Shown here piece after piece: positions 17,322 to 25,004 of a DNA stretch of 64,000 nucleotides. Position 1 is the first letter of the stretch; each line of letters starts with the position of its first letter. Source of the DNA: Chitinophaga pinensis (GTDB lineage Bacteria > Bacteroidota > Bacteroidia > Chitinophagales > UBA10324); the NCBI GenBank assembly GCA_945892775.1, contig CAMDDP010000007.1, forward strand, positions 21,913-85,912. The letters are read 5' to 3'. Under the pieces are notes generated by a model. That model was not told the origin of the DNA, made no database searches, and worked only from the letters and a program-made list of their open reading frames with translations. A program made the translations under genes and the position numbers.

Positions 17322-17885
17322 ATAGCACTTCCTTACTACCGTCCGCAGCCATTTCAGAGAAAGAAGGCCAGAGAACATCGCATCAACGAAGAAATTACCG
17401 CACTTAAAGTCAGAGTAAGTGGTGAGAATATTGAATCGGGAATATTTGATACCCGTGATGCCATTAAAATGGCAAAAGATCTTGAAGTAGATCTTGTTGA
17501 AATTACACCTGGTGCTGATCCCCCTGTATGTAAAATAATTGATTACAGTAAGTTTCTTTATGAAAAGAAACGGAAGGAAAAGGATATGAAATCCAAGCAG
17601 CAGAAAAATGTGATGAAGGAAATTCGCTTCACACCCAACACTGATGATCATGATTTTGAATTTAAAACCAAGCACGCCGAAAAATTTTTAGCCGAAGGAG
17701 CAAAGGTGAAAGCCTATGTGCAGTTCAGAGGGCGGAGCATTGTCTTTAAAGATCGTGGAGAATTGCTCTTGTTGAAATTTATTGAACGCTTAGCCGATTT
17801 TGGTTCTGTTGAGGCCTTGCCTAAATTAGAGGGTAACCGCATGCACATTATCATCAATCAAAAAAACGCGAAGAAAAAAGTATAA
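17322..17885 (+). CDS. infC: Translation initiation factor IF-3, probable AUA start
   Basis: IF-3 binds the 30S subunit, prevents premature 50S joining and checks the start codon. The first ATG in frame (17469) would delete the N-terminal domain. Upstream of it the frame stays open and conserved: HRINEEITALKVRV, GENIESGIFDTRDAIKMA, then DLVEITPGADPPVCKIIDY. An in-frame TAA at 17316-17318 limits the extension, and the only near-cognate codon before the basic linker is ATA at 17322-17324, giving (M)ALPYYRPQPFQRKKAREHRI and 187 residues, a normal length. Non-AUG starts of infC are known from other bacteria, where IF-3 rejects them and so controls its own synthesis. The C-terminal domain ends in a KKNAKKKV-like tail. 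A terminator follows, without rpmI or rplT. Confidence 0.93.
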   Translation: MALPYYRPQPFQRKKAREHRINEEITALKVRVSGENIESGIFDTRDAIKMAKDLEVDLVEITPGADPPVCKIIDYSKFLYEKKRKEKDMKSKQQKNVMKEIRFTPNTDDHDFEFKTKHAEKFLAEGAKVKAYVQFRGRSIVFKDRGELLLLKFIERLADFGSVEALPKLEGNRMHIIINQKNAKKKV

Positions 17886-17903
17886 AAGCAAAATTTAATA
17901 TTG

Positions 17904-17940
17904 AACCCTGCAATCAGTTTTTTGCAGGGTTTTTTATTTT
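17904..17940 (+). terminator. Rho-independent terminator after infC
   Basis: AACCCTGCAA (17904-17913) pairs perfectly with TTGCAGGGTT (17922-17931) across an 8-nt loop and runs into a T-rich tail to 17940. It starts 18 nt after the infC stop. Confidence 0.92.
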
Positions 17941-17968
17941 TGAATAGGTAAGGATACCTGTATTTCCA

Positions 17969-18000
17969 TTTAAACCCATACTGATCTATGCTTATATTTG
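17969..18000 (+). promoter_or_regulatory. Bacteroidota-type promoter for the 125-residue lipoprotein
   Basis: TATATTTG (17993-18000) fully matches the -7 consensus TAnnTTTG, with TTTA at 17969-17972 twenty nt upstream as a near -33 box. The ATG at 18013 lies 12 nt downstream. The position argues against the in-frame TTG at 17998 as the start. Confidence 0.5.
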
Positions 18001-18012
18001 GAAAAAAATAAA

Positions 18013-18390
18013 ATGAAAAGGCTGATCTTTTTAATCTCAATAATTGTCATTGTTTTTGTTTCTTGCAAAAAGAAAGAAACGGATAATATTATTACTCCGG
18101 TAAAAAAAACTTACAAAGTCACTTACTCCATTGGCTGTACTGATTGTCAGGTTATTTATTACAGCGATTCATTGCAAACACAAGTTTCAGAAGACCATAA
18201 AAACAATTCGTGGACTTATACTTTTTATGGAAAGAAGGGGCAGGAGGTATTGTTATTTGCTTACAATACTTCTTCAATGGCACAAGGTGTTACAGCCACT
18301 ATAAAGCTGAACGATACCACTACTCTTGCAACCCACACCAATTATTGTCCCATTTCAGGCTATTCATTTGTGGTGGATACAATTCAGTAA
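18013..18390 (+). CDS. Small lipoprotein of unknown function
   Basis: The 125-residue protein starts with MKRLIFLISIIVIVFVSCKK, a lipoprotein signal with Cys18 and the CKKKE run typical of Bacteroidota lipoproteins. The mature part has the pattern YKVTYSIGCTDCQVIYYS with a close Cys pair (CTDC), NSWTYTFYGKKGQEV and a C-terminal FVVDTIQ, suggesting a small beta-sandwich. I do not recognise a named family. The terminator of infC lies before it and a degraded T9SS gene end after it, so it is probably transcribed alone from the promoter at 17969-18000. Confidence 0.75.
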   Translation: MKRLIFLISIIVIVFVSCKKKETDNIITPVKKTYKVTYSIGCTDCQVIYYSDSLQTQVSEDHKNNSWTYTFYGKKGQEVLLFAYNTSSMAQGVTATIKLNDTTTLATHTNYCPISGYSFVVDTIQ

Positions 18391-18443
18391 TTGAATCACT
18401 GCTGTTTTACAAATTTCTTTACCTGAATTTTGCCAGCCTGTGA

Positions 18444-18810
18444 CTATGCTTTTATAAAATACAATCCTGATGAAAGTGATTTAAGATTGATGCTTACAGT
18501 TTTTTGATTTACTGTTTAACCAGACACTTTTCTTCCCAATAAATCAGTGATTTCAATTTGATTGATTGCAATTCCGTTTTGGAATTCGAGGGTGAGCCTA
18601 TCTGTAACAGAATTCGGATAAATCAACAACTTATTTTCAATTGGTAATTCAGAAATGCCATGTAGCGAATGAAGTGTCAGTAGTGTTGGCGACAACAGGA
18701 GAATTGAAATCAAAATAGATGTTTGCTGTGTTATCGAAAGTTGAAGTCAGTGAAACACTGCTGTTTGGTTTTATCTTGTATAGAATATAACCCTGTTTTA
18801 GTGACAGATT
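18444..18810 (-). pseudogene. Decayed C-terminus of a T9SS cargo protein
   Basis: Reading the minus strand from 18810, one frame gives LSLKQGYILYKIKPNSSVS and then FDNTANIYFDFNSPVVANTT, the conserved tail that precedes sorting domains in many Bacteroidota surface proteins. It hits a stop and the match moves to another frame (GISELPIENKLLIYPNSVTD, LTLEFQNGIAINQIEITDLLGRKV), a type A T9SS sorting domain. A TAA interrupts this frame at about 18514, after which it resumes in frame with NQKTVSINLKSLSSGLYFIKA and a TAG at 18444. So at least one frameshift and one nonsense change are visible, and no N-terminal part exists upstream. The surrounding 18391-19056 holds no other gene; 18811-19056 shows nothing I can name. 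Confidence 0.8.
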
Positions 18811-19056
18811 TTAAGTTGTTAGCTAACAACAGCACTAACAAATTAAATTTTGATAATAAAATTGTTAAACCTCACGCTAAATGTTTTAAAGTCCACGCTA
18901 ACTATATAGCAGGACTTGCTAAAACTTTTTATAGTTCTAAAAGGTCGTTCATCACCAAATCTCTCCCTTTCCACTTAACCCTCTTCCCCTCTTTTTATTA
19001 ATCACCAAATTTTAAAATCAGCAATTACATTTGTCCGCTCAAAAAAATAATTAGTA

Positions 19057-20154
19057 ATGGCATTACAATGCGGAATAGTCGGCTTGCCGAATGTAGGGAA
19101 ATCAACTTTATTTAATGCACTCAGCAATGCAAAGGCGCAGGCAGCCAATTTTCCATTTTGTACTATAGAACCAAACATTGGTGTCATCACAGTGCCCGAT
19201 GAGCGGCTGAACGAATTAGCGAAACTCGTGAACCCCAATAAAATTGTTCCGACAGTTGTTGAAATTGTTGACATAGCCGGCTTGGTAAAAGGGGCAAGCA
19301 AGGGCGAAGGTCTCGGCAACCAATTCCTTGGCAACATCCGAAACACCGATGCTATCATTCATGTTGTTAGATGCTTTGATGATGATAATGTGATTCATGT
19401 TGATGGATCTGTGAATCCCGTGCGCGATAAAGAAATTATCGACACCGAATTGCAGTTGAAAGACCTCGAAGCAATAGAAAAGAAAATTGCCAAGGAGAAA
19501 AAGCAATTAAAGAACGGCGACCGCGAAGGCAAGCGCGGACTTGAAGTCTTGGAGATTTACCTGAAACATTTACAGGAAGGAAAAAGTGCGAGAAGTGTAC
19601 CTGTGGCTGATGAAGAAAAGAAAATTGTGGCTGATGCATTTCTGCTTACTGATAAACCTGTTTTATATGTATGCAATGTAGATGAAGCCAGCGTGCTCAC
19701 CGGAAACAAGCATACACAAGCTTTAACCAATGCTGTGAAAGACGAGAACGCTCAGGTCATTATTATTTCGGCAAATATTGAAGCCGAGATTGCAATACTC
19801 GAAAGCGCTGATGACCGTAAGGCATTTTTGAGCGATATGGGATTGAATGAACCCGGTGTAAACAAACTCATTCACGCTGCATATAAATTATTAAATCTAG
19901 CAACTTATTTCACCGCAGGTGTGCAAGAAGTTCGTGCATGGACTATTCACATTGGCGATACAGGGCCCAAAGCAGCCGGTGTTATTCATAGTGATTTCGA
20001 AAAAGGATTTATACGCGCCGAGGTAATTGCCTTCGATGATTTTATAAAGTATGGTTCCGAATCTGCATGCAGAACAGCAGGAAGATTACGGGTTGAAGGA
20101 AAAGAATATGTGGTGAAGGATGGTGATGTGATGCATTTCCTCTTTAATGTGTAG
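19057..20154 (+). CDS. ychF: Redox-regulated ATPase YchF (Obg family)
   Basis: The 365-residue protein is a conserved P-loop NTPase of the OBG branch that prefers ATP and associates with ribosomes. The G1 loop is GLPNVGKSTLFNAL (residues about 8-21), followed by EPNIGVITVPDERL, the G3 region DIAGLVKGASKGEGLGNQFL and the C-terminal TGS domain (EVRAWTIHIGDTGPKAAGVI, then EGKEYVVKDGDVMHFLFNV). The NKxD specificity motif is replaced by NVDE as is usual for YchF. The gene stands alone on the plus strand; a possible -7 box TACATTTG lies at 19026-19033 without a clear -33 element. Confidence 0.98.
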   Translation: MALQCGIVGLPNVGKSTLFNALSNAKAQAANFPFCTIEPNIGVITVPDERLNELAKLVNPNKIVPTVVEIVDIAGLVKGASKGEGLGNQFLGNIRNTDAIIHVVRCFDDDNVIHVDGSVNPVRDKEIIDTELQLKDLEAIEKKIAKEKKQLKNGDREGKRGLEVLEIYLKHLQEGKSARSVPVADEEKKIVADAFLLTDKPVLYVCNVDEASVLTGNKHTQALTNAVKDENAQVIIISANIEAEIAILESADDRKAFLSDMGLNEPGVNKLIHAAYKLLNLATYFTAGVQEVRAWTIHIGDTGPKAAGVIHSDFEKGFIRAEVIAFDDFIKYGSESACRTAGRLRVEGKEYVVKDGDVMHFLFNV

Positions 20155-20206
20155 TAGTTAGAAGACGAGGGCTTAAATGCATTTACTTTTTTATTTTAGA
20201 TTTCGT

Positions 20207-21400
20207 TTAGCTTTTTACAATCTTACTAACCAATTCAGCAGCTTCGCTTAATAATATTGCGGAGAAAACTTTTAAGCCGCTTTTGTCAATCAACTCTTTT
20301 CCTAACTCAGCATTGGTTCCCTGCAAGCGCACTATGATTGGAATATTTATTTCACCGATATTTTTATAAGCATCCACAACACCCTGCGCAACTCTATCGC
20401 AGCGAACAATGCCACCGAAAATATTTATCAAAATTGCTTTAACGCTTGGATCTGAAAGTATAATTCTGAAACCTGCTTCAACAGTTTGAGCATTGGCTGA
20501 ACCACCAACATCTAAAAAATTAGCAGGTGATCCACCGGCCAGTTTTATCATATCCATAGTTGCCATTGCCAAGCCAGCACCATTTACCATGCAACCTACA
20601 TTTCCATCAAGTTTAATAAAATTCAGATTGTACTTGCTAGCTTCCACTTCAGTTGGATCTTCCTCAGCAATATCTCGCATTTCAGGATATTCTGTGTGAC
20701 GATAAATTGCATTGTCATCAATATTCACTTTTGCATCAACAGCAATAATTCTGTTGTCGTGTGTTTTTAAAACCGGATTGATTTCCAGCATTGTTGCATC
20801 ACTTGTTACATATGCTTTATATAAATTGCCAACAAACTTCACCATATTTTTAAAAGCATCACCGCTTAAACCAAGATTGAAAGCAATTTTTCTTGCCTGA
20901 AATGCTTGCAACATTCCTTTCGGGTCAATCCACTCTTTCTGAATTTTTTCAGGATGTTTATCAGCCACTTCTTCAATCTCCATTCCGCCTTCAGTAGAAT
21001 AAATAATTACATTTTGTTTTTTTTCACGATCGAGTAAAATGCTCATATAAAATTCTTTGCGCTGTTCAGCTTCGCCACCATAAACATCTTGTGCAATTAA
21101 AATAGTACTTACTTTTTTACCCGCAGGTCCAGTCTGCGGAGTTATTAAAGTCATTCCTAAAATATCGGTTACTTTCTCTTTTAGTTTATCCATTGATGTG
21201 GCTACTTTAACTCCACCACCTTTACCTCGTCCTCCTGCATGTATCTGTGCTTTCACTACCCAGCAAGTAGTGCCTGTTGATTGTTGTAAGCTAATTGCTG
21301 CTTTAATGGCATCATCCAATGTGCTAACAGCAATGCCTTCTTGAGTAAGTACTCCGTTTTTCTTTAGTATTTCCTTGCCTTGATATTCGTGAAGATTCAT
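20207..21400 (-). CDS. sucC: Succinyl-CoA synthetase (ADP/GDP-forming) beta subunit
   Basis: The 397-residue subunit works with SucD in the TCA cycle, making nucleoside triphosphate from succinyl-CoA. An ATP-grasp fold is evident: MNLHEYQGKEILKKNGV, AQIHAGGRGKGGGVKVA near residues 51-67, LEINPVLKTHDN near residue 210, then NGAGLAMATMDMIKLAGG and the CoA-ligase motif ILINIFGGIVRCDRVAQGV. Full length. sucD is not in the window, so the subunits are encoded apart. A -7-like box lies 22 nt upstream (21423-21430). Confidence 0.98.
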   Translation of the reverse strand: MNLHEYQGKEILKKNGVLTQEGIAVSTLDDAIKAAISLQQSTGTTCWVVKAQIHAGGRGKGGGVKVATSMDKLKEKVTDILGMTLITPQTGPAGKKVSTILIAQDVYGGEAEQRKEFYMSILLDREKKQNVIIYSTEGGMEIEEVADKHPEKIQKEWIDPKGMLQAFQARKIAFNLGLSGDAFKNMVKFVGNLYKAYVTSDATMLEINPVLKTHDNRIIAVDAKVNIDDNAIYRHTEYPEMRDIAEEDPTEVEASKYNLNFIKLDGNVGCMVNGAGLAMATMDMIKLAGGSPANFLDVGGSANAQTVEAGFRIILSDPSVKAILINIFGGIVRCDRVAQGVVDAYKNIGEINIPIIVRLQGTNAELGKELIDKSGLKVFSAILLSEAAELVSKIVKS

Positions 21401-21422
21401 AGAAGGTTAATTTTTAGTTTGG

Positions 21423-21430
21423 CGAAAATA
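21423..21430 (-). promoter_or_regulatory. Possible -7 box for sucC
   Basis: On the minus strand this is TATTTTCG, one mismatch from TAnnTTTG, with TTTC 18 nt upstream as a weak -33 box. It ends 22 nt before the sucC ATG. Confidence 0.35.
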
Positions 21431-21507
21431 ATTGCAATACTTTATTGTGAAAGAAGAAAGGGGATTAGTTATCTACTTTCTACGTATAAAAATTAAAAAA
21501 TATTATT

Positions 21508-21978
21508 CTAAGGATAATTGATACGAGGAAGAATTTTCAACTCGTCAGATGTGAGGTGGTCTTTATTGTTGTTGAAAATATATCGGATAACAAATGAAGC
21601 ACCAGCACAACATGGCATTGCAGCTTCCTCAGCCCCTTTTTTTTCTGAACTTCCTTCGGGTGCTATAGGTCTGCTACCAGGGAAAAATGCAAGCGCATCA
21701 AGCACTAATGTGTCTCCTGAACTGTAATCATTTCTTTTTTTTAATGCGAGTCTGTATCCATTAATCCAAACTGAATCGAAGCCGTAAGTTGAATCGGTAG
21801 CAGAAAGATAGAATCGATAGTTGGTTCCTTTTCCAGCACCTATTGCACCACCCGACCATGATTGCGATGTTCCGTAATAAATTTTTAACTCAGGTTTTGA
21901 TGAATTGGTTTGGGTTGGATGATTGCACCTGTCCATTTGAGTTATTACTAGAATTAATAAAAAGTATTTTAGCATCAA
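21508..21978 (-). CDS. Small exported protein, unknown function, coupled to holA
   Basis: The 156-residue protein begins MMLKYFLLILVITQMDRCNH, a signal sequence whose Cys18 could be lipidated although QMDRC is a poor lipobox. The mature part carries PELKIYYGTSQSWSGGAIGAG, GTNYRFYLSATDST and a Cys pair in EEAAMPCCAGASFVIRYIF. I do not recognise the family. Its start overlaps the holA stop by 4 nt (ATGA), so it is probably translated from the holA mRNA by re-initiation. This says nothing about replication, because the product is exported. Confidence 0.7.
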   Translation of the reverse strand: MMLKYFLLILVITQMDRCNHPTQTNSSKPELKIYYGTSQSWSGGAIGAGKGTNYRFYLSATDSTYGFDSVWINGYRLALKKRNDYSSGDTLVLDALAFFPGSRPIAPEGSSEKKGAEEAAMPCCAGASFVIRYIFNNNKDHLTSDELKILPRINYP

Positions 21979-22985
21979 TGTAAAATTTTAAAAATCATTT
22001 CTTTCATTAGTTCATCGTGAGTGGCGTAAGCAGAATTTACACCTTTAAATTTCATTTCATATTCGCCAATAGTTTGAAGTACTATTTCTGTTTTTTTAGG
22101 GGGGTAATTCCTCATTGCAACTAAATATTCATCAGCAAAAAATGGATTGATTCCAATGGCTGATGCAACAGTGTTTTTATCGCGTGCGCCAAAAGAATGA
22201 GCAACATATACTTTTTGAAAGTAGGCAAACAGGGTCCCAATGACTAAAACGGCAGGATTATTTTTAGGATTCGATGCGAAATATTTAATGATTCGATTTG
22301 CTTTTAGTACATCTCTATAGGCAATTGCCCTGTTTAATTCGAACGAATTGTATTCGCGAGATAGCCCGATATTTTTGCTAATGTCATCAATGTCAATTGT
22401 TTTTTCTTTTGGTATATTGATGAGTAATTTTTCTACTTCAGTTGCTATCCGATTTAAATCGTTGCCTACAAATTCAGCCATTAAAGTTGCTGCAGGTTCA
22501 TTTATTTTAAATCCTTCTTCTTTTATAAAATTGACTATCCATTGGGGTAACTTGCTGTCGTAAATTTTATCGGCTGTTACAAATACAGAACGGTCAACGA
22601 TTGTTTTTATAAATTTTTTTCTTTTGTCTAATTTTTTATGCTTGTGGCATAACACCAAAATGGTTGACTTTAAGGGTTTATCAAAATAGGGAAGTAATAA
22701 TTCCCATTCATCAACTTTTATATTCTGCGCTTCTTTTACAATAACTACTTGGTAAGTTCCCATCATTGGATAGCCACGCACATAATCATTTATCTGATTA
22801 ACCGATGTGTCTTTTCCGTATAAAATAAATTGATTGAAACTTTTTTCTGATTCAGTTAAAACTTTTTGTTCAATAAAATTGCTAATGCTGTCAATAAAAT
22901 AAGCTTCATCTCCCTCTAAAAAATAAATGGGATGATAAATTTTACTTTTTAATTCTTTAATGACATCCGAATATTCTTTTTTCAT
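21975..22985 (-). CDS. holA: DNA polymerase III delta subunit
   Basis: The 336-residue protein is the clamp-loader subunit that opens the beta sliding clamp. N-terminal motifs include HPIYFLEGDEAYFIDSISNF and GYPMMGTYQVVIVKEAQNIK (around residues 70-89); the middle domain has DLNRIATEVEKLLINIPK, and the C-terminal helical domain has NNPAVLVIGTLFAYFQK and YATHDELMKEMIFKILH. Length and layout match HolA of Bacteroidota. It is 5 nt downstream of the AMP nucleosidase gene and overlaps the small exported protein gene, so the three form an operon. A HsdR-N gene lies divergently upstream, an arrangement seen in many Bacteroidota. Confidence 0.95.
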   Translation of the reverse strand: MKKEYSDVIKELKSKIYHPIYFLEGDEAYFIDSISNFIEQKVLTESEKSFNQFILYGKDTSVNQINDYVRGYPMMGTYQVVIVKEAQNIKVDEWELLLPYFDKPLKSTILVLCHKHKKLDKRKKFIKTIVDRSVFVTADKIYDSKLPQWIVNFIKEEGFKINEPAATLMAEFVGNDLNRIATEVEKLLINIPKEKTIDIDDISKNIGLSREYNSFELNRAIAYRDVLKANRIIKYFASNPKNNPAVLVIGTLFAYFQKVYVAHSFGARDKNTVASAIGINPFFADEYLVAMRNYPPKKTEIVLQTIGEYEMKFKGVNSAYATHDELMKEMIFKILH

Positions 22986-22990
22986 TTAAA

Positions 22991-23761
22991 TCAAAATCTC
23001 AAATGTTTAACAGTGTGTCCGTTATTGATTAATTGTTTTAATGATTCAATTCCTATTTTTAAATGATTTTCAACGAATTTTTCAGTCACAATTTTATCGC
23101 TTCGTTCAGTTTTTACTCCTTCAGAAACCATTGGCTGATCAGAAACTAATAACAAAGAACCACAAGGAATTTCATTGGCAAATGCGGTAATAAAAATAGT
23201 GGCGGTTTCCATGTCAATTCCCATAACGCGAATTTTCCGAAGGTATTTTTTAAAAACTTCATCGTGTTCCCAAACTCTTCGGTTTGTGCTGTATACTGTT
23301 CCGGTCCAATAATCTTGTTTGTTATCTCGAATAGTTGTACTAATTGCTTTTTGTAAGGCGAATGATGGCAGTGCAGGAACTTCTGGGGGGAAGTAGTCAT
23401 TAGATGTTCCCTCCCCTCTAATTGCTGCAATTGGAATGATTAAATCGCCCAATTTATTTTTCTTTTTTAGTCCCCCACATTTTCCTAAAAACAAAACTGC
23501 TTTTGGTTGCACAGCACTGAGTAAATCCATAATTGTTGCAGCATTTGGGCTACCCATTCCAATATTAATAATGGTAATTCCTTCGGCTGTGGCATTATTC
23601 ATTGCTCTATCCTTTCCTTTCACCTCAACTTTGTTCCATTTTGCAAATAATTCAACATAGTTGCTGAAGTTCGTTAGTAGTATGTACCTGCTAAATTCAT
23701 TGAGCTCAAGCCCTGTGTAGCGAGGAAGCCAATTGTCAACTATTTCTTTTTTTGTTTTCAT
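22991..23761 (-). CDS. amn: AMP nucleosidase
   Basis: The 256-residue enzyme hydrolyses AMP to adenine and ribose 5-phosphate. It is the short form, with only the nucleoside-phosphorylase-like catalytic domain and without the N-terminal regulatory domain of E. coli Amn. Signatures are TIINIGMGSPNAATIMDLL (about residues 63-81), AVLFLGKCGGLKKKNKLGD, AAIRGEGTSNDYFPPEVPAL, VWEHDEVFKKYL and the acidic base region VMGIDMETATIF. The gene is 5 nt upstream of holA on the same strand. Confidence 0.93.
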   Translation of the reverse strand: MKTKKEIVDNWLPRYTGLELNEFSRYILLTNFSNYVELFAKWNKVEVKGKDRAMNNATAEGITIINIGMGSPNAATIMDLLSAVQPKAVLFLGKCGGLKKKNKLGDLIIPIAAIRGEGTSNDYFPPEVPALPSFALQKAISTTIRDNKQDYWTGTVYSTNRRVWEHDEVFKKYLRKIRVMGIDMETATIFITAFANEIPCGSLLLVSDQPMVSEGVKTERSDKIVTEKFVENHLKIGIESLKQLINNGHTVKHLRF

Positions 23762-23807
23762 TAATAATGATTTCGATGGCTAAAAGTAATGATTAGAATG
23801 ATTATTC

Positions 23808-23838
23808 ATTGTGGCTAATCCGTTCCTGATTAACTTCG
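23808..23838 (+). promoter_or_regulatory. Bacteroidota-type promoter for the HsdR-N gene
   Basis: ATTG (23808-23811), exactly 19 nt, then TAACTTCG (23831-23838): both boxes are one mismatch from TTTG and TAnnTTTG. The -7 box ends 7 nt before the ATG at 23846. Confidence 0.5.
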
Positions 23839-23845
23839 CCGAATT

Positions 23846-24295
23846 ATGAAAGCTGTTCCAATAATTTTTAAAGAATATATATTCCGATTTCGAAAGCGCT
23901 CAGGTAAGGATGAAATTTTTGATATTCTTCGTAAGAAATTTGTTGCATTTACACCCGAAGAAAAAATTCGCCAACAATTAATTCATTATTTGATTTTTGA
24001 TTTACAATATCCTAAAGGTTTAATAGGAATTGAAAAAGGGTTAAATGTAAATGGCAATCCGCGTCGCATGGATATGGTTGTATATGACAGGGGTGGATCG
24101 GCATTTATGATTTTAGAATGTAAGGCTCCTTCAGTTAATATAACACAGGAGGTGTTTGATCAGGCCGCTATGTATAATCTTACTTTAAAAGTTCCATATT
24201 TGGCTGTAAGCAATGGCGCAATAACTTTTTGTTGTAAAATTTATTGGGAAGATAAAGAGTTTGAATTTCTGAGCGAGTTTCCCAAAATAAATTAG
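23846..24295 (+). CDS. Stand-alone HsdR N-terminal-domain protein (PD-(D/E)XK nuclease-like)
   Basis: The 149-residue protein matches the N-terminal nuclease domain of type I restriction enzyme HsdR (HSDR_N_2 type) and nothing else. It has PEEKIRQQLIHYLIFDLQYP, then GNPRRMDMVVYDRGGSAFMI and LECKAP, giving the Asp and Glu-x-Lys of a PD-(D/E)XK site, followed by FDQAAMYNLTLKVPYLAVSN. There is no helicase domain, HsdM or HsdS nearby, so this is not a restriction system. The same gene sits next to holA in many Bacteroidota, pointing to a conserved housekeeping role, perhaps in DNA repair or replication; that is inference. The gene is divergent from amn-holA. Confidence 0.85.
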   Translation: MKAVPIIFKEYIFRFRKRSGKDEIFDILRKKFVAFTPEEKIRQQLIHYLIFDLQYPKGLIGIEKGLNVNGNPRRMDMVVYDRGGSAFMILECKAPSVNITQEVFDQAAMYNLTLKVPYLAVSNGAITFCCKIYWEDKEFEFLSEFPKIN

Positions 24296-24311
24296 TGTTT
24301 AAGCAGAACAT

Positions 24312-24355
24312 AAATAAAAAAACCGCACCAGAATTGATGCGGTTTTTTTTATTTC
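24312..24355. terminator. Bidirectional terminator between HsdR-N gene and lipoprotein gene
   Basis: An A-run plus CCGCA (24316-24327) pairs with TGCGG plus a T-run (24338-24349) across a 10-nt loop. The tails suit both converging genes. Confidence 0.9.
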
Positions 24356-24369
24356 AATGAAAATAAGTA

Positions 24370-24786
24370 TTAATCAACTTTAGTAAGATTAAATGTTTCA
24401 TTCGTATTAGATGTAATACCCCCTGATGTTTCGGTATAGTTACGAGTCCATTTTTCAGATTTTGCTTTCATTTCTTCTACATTATACGTAGCAGATGAAA
24501 ACCCTGTAAAAGTTATTGTAATTGTTTTATTTTTCTTGTCATAAGACCATGTAAAAGGTAACGAAAAGCCTAATTCTGTAGCAACTCCGGTTCCTTCAGA
24601 AAATGTGATGCTCCATGCACCTGTTTGTGTACTGGAGGCACCTCCAACTGTTTCAATAGAGGTATAAGTTGCAGTCCATAAACCATCTTTTTTAGGAAGG
24701 ATTTTGTTTGGTGCTTTTGAGCAAGCACTAAAAAAAAGGGTAAGCGATAGCGTAATCGCTAAAAGATTAGGTATTGATTTTTTCAT
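24370..24786 (-). CDS. Lipocalin-like small lipoprotein, unknown function
   Basis: The 138-residue protein has a lipoprotein signal, MKKSIPNLLAITLSLTLFFS followed by ACSK, with Cys22 lipidated. The mature domain alternates strands: GLWTATYTSIETVGG, TQTGAWSITFSEGTG, FTWSYDKKNKTITITF, EKWTRNYTETSGG and NTNETFNLTKVD, the layout of short lipocalin-like lipoproteins common in Bacteroidota. The ligand is unknown. It converges with the HsdR-N gene at the shared terminator and is divergent from yqgE across a 218-bp gap. Confidence 0.75.
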   Translation of the reverse strand: MKKSIPNLLAITLSLTLFFSACSKAPNKILPKKDGLWTATYTSIETVGGASSTQTGAWSITFSEGTGVATELGFSLPFTWSYDKKNKTITITFTGFSSATYNVEEMKAKSEKWTRNYTETSGGITSNTNETFNLTKVD

Positions 24787-24991
24787 GAATTTATTTTTTG
24801 TTGAGGTAAAAATAGAAATAATAAAATAAAAAGTTTTGTGGGGTTGCTTTTTAGCACTTTTTTTTATTTTGGGCTATAAGCTTCTTGTAACAGTTGATTT
24901 CTAAATGGTTTTATTGAAGCAGTAATCAAAATATGATCTTTTTTTAAAAATAAATTATTTAATAGTTGGAAAAGTAAACGAATAGAAATTC

Positions 24992-24999
24992 TATTTTCG
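24992..24999 (+). promoter_or_regulatory. Possible -7 box for yqgE
   Basis: TATTTTCG is one mismatch from TAnnTTTG and ends 5 nt before the ATG at 25005. No -33 element at 19 nt spacing. Confidence 0.35.
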
Positions 25000-25004
25000 C
25001 CGAT

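Noticed and set aside
17469..17885. infC starting at the first ATG
   Set aside because: It would remove the conserved N-terminal domain (HRINEEI to DTRDAIK), which is clearly coded upstream in the same frame.
18723..19001. Plus-strand open frame of 92 codons
   Set aside because: It is opposite to the T9SS remnant and then in a low-complexity AT-rich stretch; no homology-like features.
23846..24295. Type I restriction-modification system
   Set aside because: Only the HsdR N-terminal domain is present; no helicase part, HsdM or HsdS in the window.
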